From: Carya illinoinensis
Taxonomy: Eukaryota; Streptophyta; Magnoliopsida; Fagales; Juglandaceae
Assembly (NCBI RefSeq): GCF_018687715.1
Contig: NC_056758.1
Span: forward strand, 41,642,467 to 41,706,466
Length of the DNA stretch: 64,000 nt
Reading direction: 5' to 3'
Shown here: one piece after another, positions 58,741-64,000 of the stretch
How the letters are laid out: every line of letters starts with the position of its first letter
Numbering within the stretch: the first letter of the stretch is position 1
Notes under the pieces: model-generated
Database searches by the model: none
What the model was told of the DNA's origin: nothing
What the model saw: only the letters and a program-made list of their open reading frames with translations
Made by a program: the position numbers and the translations under genes

Positions 58741-60580
58741 CGCATCACCTAGGGGAGGTCTTGGGGAGGGTCATTACGAAAACCCAAAACGCATTTGTAA
58801 GGGGAAGACAAATATTGGACTCAGTACTCATCGCCAATGGATGTCTAGATAGTAGATTAAAATCTGTCAACTTGGGTATCTTATGGAAGTTGAACATGGA
58901 GAAAGCTTATGATCATGCTAATTGAGACTTCCTACTATATTTGCTTAGGAGAGGTGGCACTCTTGGATTAGGTGCTGCATATTGACGTTAAGGTTCTCAG
59001 CTTTGGTGAATGGTAGCTCAATTGGCTTCTTTAACAACTCTCAAGGTCTAAGGCAAGGGTATTCTTTGTCCCCACTTCTTTTTGTCATTGTCATAAAGGC
59101 ACTTAGTAGAATGATCTCTGCTATGGTTAACAGTGGCTTTTTGGCTGGGTTTTCAGTTGGTGACACCAACTGAGGGTACTCTAAACATTTCTCATTTGTA
59201 GCTTGCAGATGATACTTTGACCTTTTTGATATTTTGTGAGGTAGAACAAAACCAGATTCGGGAGTTAAAGTCACTTCTACTTTGCCTTGAAGTTGTATTA
59301 GATTTGAAAGTGAACTTTGCCAAGTCAGAGTTGCTTCCAATTGGTACTGTTCGCAACATCCGGTTGTTAGCTAACACTCTTGGATGTAAGGTCTCCTCTT
59401 TTCCCATGAATTACCTTGGCCTTCCTTTCAAGGCCACTTCCAAGGCTAAATCTATTTGGGATGTAGTAATTGAGAAGATTAAACGTAGATTGGCAGGTTG
59501 GAAGAGATTATATCTGTCAAAAGGTGGTAGGATCCCCTAATCAAGAGCACTATGGCTGTGACAGCATAATATGGAACGAGAAGCTTTATGAAAGTTGGTG
59601 ATTGACTTCAAGTATGGTGGTTTAGGGGGTGGAACACTTGGGAGATACATGGGGTTTATAGAGTGGGCGTATGGAAGCACATTAGACTAGGGTGGGGTTT
59701 TTTGCTTGCCACGCTAGAATTGTGATGAGAGACAGCTCTAGAATAAAATTCTGGTACAATTTATGGTGTGGGGATTACGCCCTTAAGGACTCATTCCCTA
59801 CAACTTTCAGGATTGCATTTGAGAAAGAAGCATTAGTGGATGACCTCATGGAGATGTCAGGTAACTTAGCCCAGTGGAATGTGAGTTTCACTAGGGCAGC
59901 CCAAAATTGGGAAGTTGGCAGCTTTTCAGATTTTTTCATAATCTTCTACTCTATAAGACCGAAGTACTCAAGAAATTGACACTCTTTGTGGCAGGTACCC
60001 GCTAGAAAAGGTAAATTCTCGATTCGTTCTTTCTGTAAGTCCCTCACACAACCGCAAAACAACCACTTCCCATGGAGAAGGATTTGGAGTAATAAGGTGC
60101 TTCCCAAGGTGACATTTTTTGTTTGGACAATTTCTTTGGGTAACATTTTGACAAGGGAAAATTTACAAAAAGGCAGGGAGATCATAGTGCACTAGTGTTG
60201 TATGTGCCAAAAAAGTGGTAAGACTGTGGATAATTTTCTACTACATTGAGAGATTGCTAGACGTTATTGTAAGATGTTTTCAGAAGGTTAGAACTAGCCT
60301 AGGTTATGCCTACTACGGTGGTTGAGGTTCTGGCCAGTTGGACAAACTTGGGAGGTATTCCACAAATCACAGTTGTGTGAAAGATGGTTCCTATTTGTAT
60401 TCTTTAGTGCCTATGGCAGGAGCAAAATGACCGAACTTTTGAAGACAACGAGCATTCATTGGAGGAGATTAGAATTTAGATTACTGTTTGTTAAAACTTT
60501 ATTTCTATGGGCCAAAGCTGTAGATTTCAAGGGGGATTTGTGGTGTTATAATAATGCATGCTAATGACTATCAAACTGCC
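58741..60580 (+). mobile_element. LINE ORF2 body (forward), reverse transcriptase to C-terminus
   Basis: Forward strand reads [20 protein letters not shown], then [32 protein letters not shown]-like thumb text, [17 protein letters not shown] and the zf-RVT region (WRRIWSNKVLPKVTFFVWTI). Many stops and frameshifts interrupt it; the usual FADD box is blurred (LADDT in another frame near 59205). There is no A-tail at its right end, which supports the inverted-copy idea. Confidence 0.88.
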
Positions 60581-60588
60581 CTTTCTTT

Positions 60589-63500
60589 CTTTTTTTATAA
60601 GTAAACAGGAAGTATACAGAAGATGAAACTAATTACAAGCTAAGTGCTGTGAGAAACAGCATAAAAGTCATTAAAACTCGTCCCATTCAATACAATAGCT
60701 AAAGCCCAAAGCAACAATGTATGAAAGAAAAAATCCCTGAAACCTTCCGTTGAGCGTTCCCTATTGTCGAAACAACGACTATTCCTCTCATTTCAAGTAC
60801 ACTACATTAAACATAGATGTAACATCTTCCAAACAGCCGCGATGTAATGATTGCCACGAATTCCTCTCCAACATGACAACAAATCTATCACCATCCTAGG
60901 CATTACCCATGCAACATTGAGCTTAGTGAAGATTTCATCCCACAAAACCTTAACTACTTCACAGTGAAGAGTAGGATGATCTACCGATTCCCCATTACTT
61001 TTGCACATGAACCACCAATCTATTATATAGAAGCCACGCTTCCTCAGCCTGTTAGTAGTCAATATTTTCATGTGGGATGCCAGCCAGCTGAAGAAAGCAA
61101 CCTTGAAATGAACATTACTCCTCCAAATGCACTTCCAAGGGAAGGCAATGGAAAAATGGGTCGACATAATCTTATAATAGGATCTAACCAAGAAGTGCTT
61201 ATGCCCCATATGTAACCAAAGCCACTTGTCCTCCCCTATAGCCTTTAAATTCAATGCTAACACACTGTAAAAATCAGTAATATCCACCACCTCCCAATCC
61301 TAAAAAGCTCTAATAAACCTCACAAACCATTGAAAAGAATCAGTAGAAATGTCCACGTTGTCAGCCACAAAGGCATCCTTATCCAATGCAATCCTATAAA
61401 GAAAGGGGCAAGCATTCTTCAAGGCAGCATCACCACACCAAATATCATACCAGAATCTGATTCGTGCTTCCCTTCCCAGCTCGAATCTGAAATTGCTAAA
61501 GAAATCTTCCCAACCATTGCGTATAAATTTCCAAACACCCACATCATAAGCCCCTCTTACTTCATTAAAGCACCAACTTCCCCAAATACTCTCATATTTA
61601 ACATCGACAACATTCCTCCAAAGAGCATCCCCTTTGGATGATACCGCCATAACCATTTTCCTAATAGTGAATTATTGAAGGTTCTCAATTTTCTAACCCC
61701 CAACCCGCCACAAGATAAAAGGTACAGATCTTATCCTCTCACTTAATCAAATGGAATTTTTTTCTCATCCTCTAAACCTACCCACAAGAAATCACGAAAA
61801 ATCTTCTCCAGTCTATTTGCCACCCTTGTAGACAAAGGAAATAAAGATAGAAAGTATGTTGGGAGATTGGATAACGTGCTCTTGCTTAAGGTGATTCTAC
61901 CACATTTGGACAAGTAAATCATCTTCCAACCTGCCAATCTACATTCGATCTTTTCAACAATCCCATCCCACATTGCCTTGGATTTATGAGGAGCCCCCAA
62001 AGGGAGACCAAGGTACTTCATAGGCAAGGATGACACCTCGCAGCCCAAGATGGCAGCTAATTCATTGAAATTATTAACCAAGCCAACATGAACCATTTCA
62101 GATTTCAATAAATTCATCTAAGACCAGAGGCAGCTTCAAGCAAAGCAAAAGAGCCCTCACAAAACAAATCTGATTGGGGTCCAGTTCACAAAGAATCTGC
62201 GTGTCATCAACAAAGAGGAGGTGAGAGACAATTAAGCTACCATGCAATGAACCACCCACCAAGAAACCCTAGATAAAGCCCCCATCCGCCACCACCTTCA
62301 ACATTCTACTCAACACATCCATAACTAAATGAACAGAAGAAGAGATAAAGGATCCCCTTGTCTTAAGCCCTGAGAGCTATTAAAGAAACCTTCCGAAGTG
62401 CCATTAACCAAAACCTAGACTCTGACAGTTGTTATGCAATGTTTCATCAACTAACACCATCTCTCCCCAAAACCATACCTACCAAGTAAATACACCAAAA
62501 AGTCCCCCTTTTTTATTGGCAACAGGTGTCCAAGAACAGTGTTTCAACTAATGCTATGGGTGCACACTGCGTAGGCCCTCAGTAAGGAGTTTCCCGCAAG
62601 GGCACCTTGGGTAATTCTAAGGGAAAATCTTTCAATCCGATGGCCCGTAGAGATTGTTTGCACTCAAGGGGATTTGAACCTTAGACTTGAGGGGAGCATA
62701 CCCTCAAGCCCTTTAGCACTTGAGCCAACTCCTAGGGGTTCCAAAAAGTCTCAATTAACATGATCAAAAGCCTTCTCCATATCCAGTTTACATAGAATAC
62801 GGGGTGTCGGCTCTGACTCTACTGTCCAAGCATTCATTAGCAATAAGAACCAAGTCAAGGATTTGTCTTCCCTTAACGAAAACATTTTGTGACTTCGAGA
62901 TGATCTTCCCCATAACCTCACTCAACCGCTTAACTAAAACTTTTGAAATGATCATGTATACCCCCCTCACCAAACTTAGGGGAAAGAAGTCTTTCACCTC
63001 CACCGACTTAGCCCTTTTTGGAATAAAGGCAATGAATGAAGCGTTAAAAATTTTCTCAAATTTCATTAACGAGTGAAATTCAAGAAAAACTTTCATGATG
63101 TCCTGCCTAGCAATGTCCCAACAAACCTAAAAGAAAGCTATTGTCAAGCCATCTGGGCCCCGTGCTTTGTCTTTCTCCATCCCTTTTAACATACTAAGCA
63201 CCTCATACTCTTCAAATGATCTCTCTAACCAAGCCGCACTTGACTAATCAATCGAATAAAAAACTAGCCTGTCAACCTTAGGGCTCCAATGGTATTACTC
63301 CGTGAGAAGCTTATCATAAAAGTGAACAATGTGATCCTTAATATCGACTATGTCCGTAATGACCTACCTTCCGAATGAAGAACCTCAATAACGTTATTTC
63401 TTCGGTGGGAATTAGCTACTCTGTAGAAAAACTTTGTGCTCTTGTACCCTTCCTTCAACCAAGGAGCTCGAGATAGTTGTCTCAAAGAGATCTACTCCAT

Positions 63501-64000
63501 AAGAGTGATTTTTTCCAGCTTAGATAAAACAACCATTTTCCTTGCCTTGTCTTCAACTAGGAGGGCTCAATCAACCTCTTTTTCATCAAAACATTGCAAC
63601 TCCTGAAACAGAATGTTCCGCTAGTCATCAATGTTCCATACTTCCATATTCCATTTTCTCAGGTCATTTTTCAGAGCTTTAAATTTTCCAATTAAAATAA
63701 AACCAAAAATTGATATGAGGACCACCATGATCTAACCTTGTCCGTAAACCCATCGACCTTCAGCCATATGTTCTCGAATTTAAAGTATCTCCGCCCCTCG
63801 TGGAGAACCCCATAATCCAATAAGATGGGAAAATGATTAGAACACAACCTAGGGGGACGTTTTTGGCATAGGTTAGAAAAGTGAGCCTCCCAAGGAGAGA
63901 CAATAAATCTGTCCAACCTAGACCAAGCCCTCCCATTAGACCAAGTGAAATCTCCCCCTACTAAAGGTAGGTCAACCAAATCCAACTCAAGACTTAAAGC
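60589..64000 (-). mobile_element. Long LINE (reverse), endonuclease to poly(A), runs off the right edge
   Basis: Reverse-oriented L1-type element starting with a T-run (60589-60597). Going upstream on the minus strand: zf-RVT (PWKCIWRSNVHFKVAFFSWL), connection text (WGSWCFNEVRGAYDVGVWKF), thumb (AGWKMIYLSKCGRITLSKST), RT core near 62100-62480 with an FVDD variant at the active site, RT N-part (ISKSQNVFVKGRQILDLVLI), linker, and at 63692-63985 the end of the apurinic endonuclease domain (GGDFTWSNGRAWSRLDRFIV). Multiple stops and shifts make it inactive. A SINE interrupts it at 62505-62740. It continues beyond 64000. Confidence 0.92.
62505..62740 (-). mobile_element. tRNA-derived SINE inside the LINE, perfect 10-bp TSD
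   Basis: 236 bp oriented on the minus strand. The A box TGGCTCAAGTGCTAAAGGG (62709-62727) and B box GGTTCAAATCC (62669-62680) match the Pol III consensus. The 5' head (CCTAGGAGTTGGCTCAAG) resembles Au-type plant SINEs from memory. CCAAAAAGTC at 62495-62504 and 62741-62750 is a perfect duplication and splits the LINE reading text, which resumes on both sides. Confidence 0.9.

Noticed and set aside
62669..62727. Possible tRNA gene
   Set aside because: A and B boxes are present, but no acceptor stem or anticodon stem can be paired; a target duplication shows it is a SINE.
1..64000. CRISPR arrays, operons, prophage, toxin or defence systems
   Set aside because: The window is plant nuclear DNA. 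No spaced direct repeats and no prokaryotic gene clusters were seen; the bacterial-type topoisomerase is a normal intron-rich plant gene.

Overview
The window is nuclear DNA from a flowering plant. Genes carry many short GT-AG introns, intergenic DNA is very AT-rich, and introns and spacers are loaded with Copia, plant L1-type LINE, tRNA-derived SINE and MITE sequences. Protein products match eudicot families. The repeat style recalls woody Fagales genomes (walnut, oak, chestnut), but that placement is an impression from memory. There is no bacterial, organellar or phage backbone.

Layout. 1-1635: AT-rich spacer with a MITE that has a perfect 9-bp target duplication. 1636-10138 (+): pollen-receptor-like kinase (PRK) pseudogene; a 5.4-kb Copia element sits in its first intron. 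11048-18354 (+): intact 19-exon LRR receptor kinase of the HPCA1/At5g49760-49770 type. 18638-18807: second copy of the first MITE. 19763-27207 (+): RNase H2 subunit B, with a 2.1-kb 5'-truncated LINE in intron 3. 28801-32957 (+): receptor-like cytoplasmic kinase with an N-terminal universal-stress-protein (USP) domain. 34575-44220 (-): UBP1-type oligouridylate-binding protein with three RRMs. 47121-58338 (-): C-terminal part of a bacterial-type topoisomerase IA. Its upstream exons, including the active-site tyrosine, lie beyond a nest of LINEs that fills 58613 to the right edge.

The genes do not form an operon or a pathway; they are ordinary neighbours. Two act on nucleic-acid topology or hybrids (RNase H2B, topoisomerase IA), one binds U-rich RNA, and three are kinases of different subfamilies. 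Exon models were built by hand from GT-AG borders, reading phase and family conservation. Reading phase closes exactly for the four full genes: about 942, 278, 803 and 435 residues.

I found no undescribed biological system. The most informative structures are in the mobile DNA: a 9-bp-TSD MITE family; a large set of very short LINE 3' tails, several with their own target duplications; a SINE inside a LINE with a perfect 10-bp duplication; a possible inverted LINE copy; and a Copia polyprotein inactivated almost only by nonsense changes.
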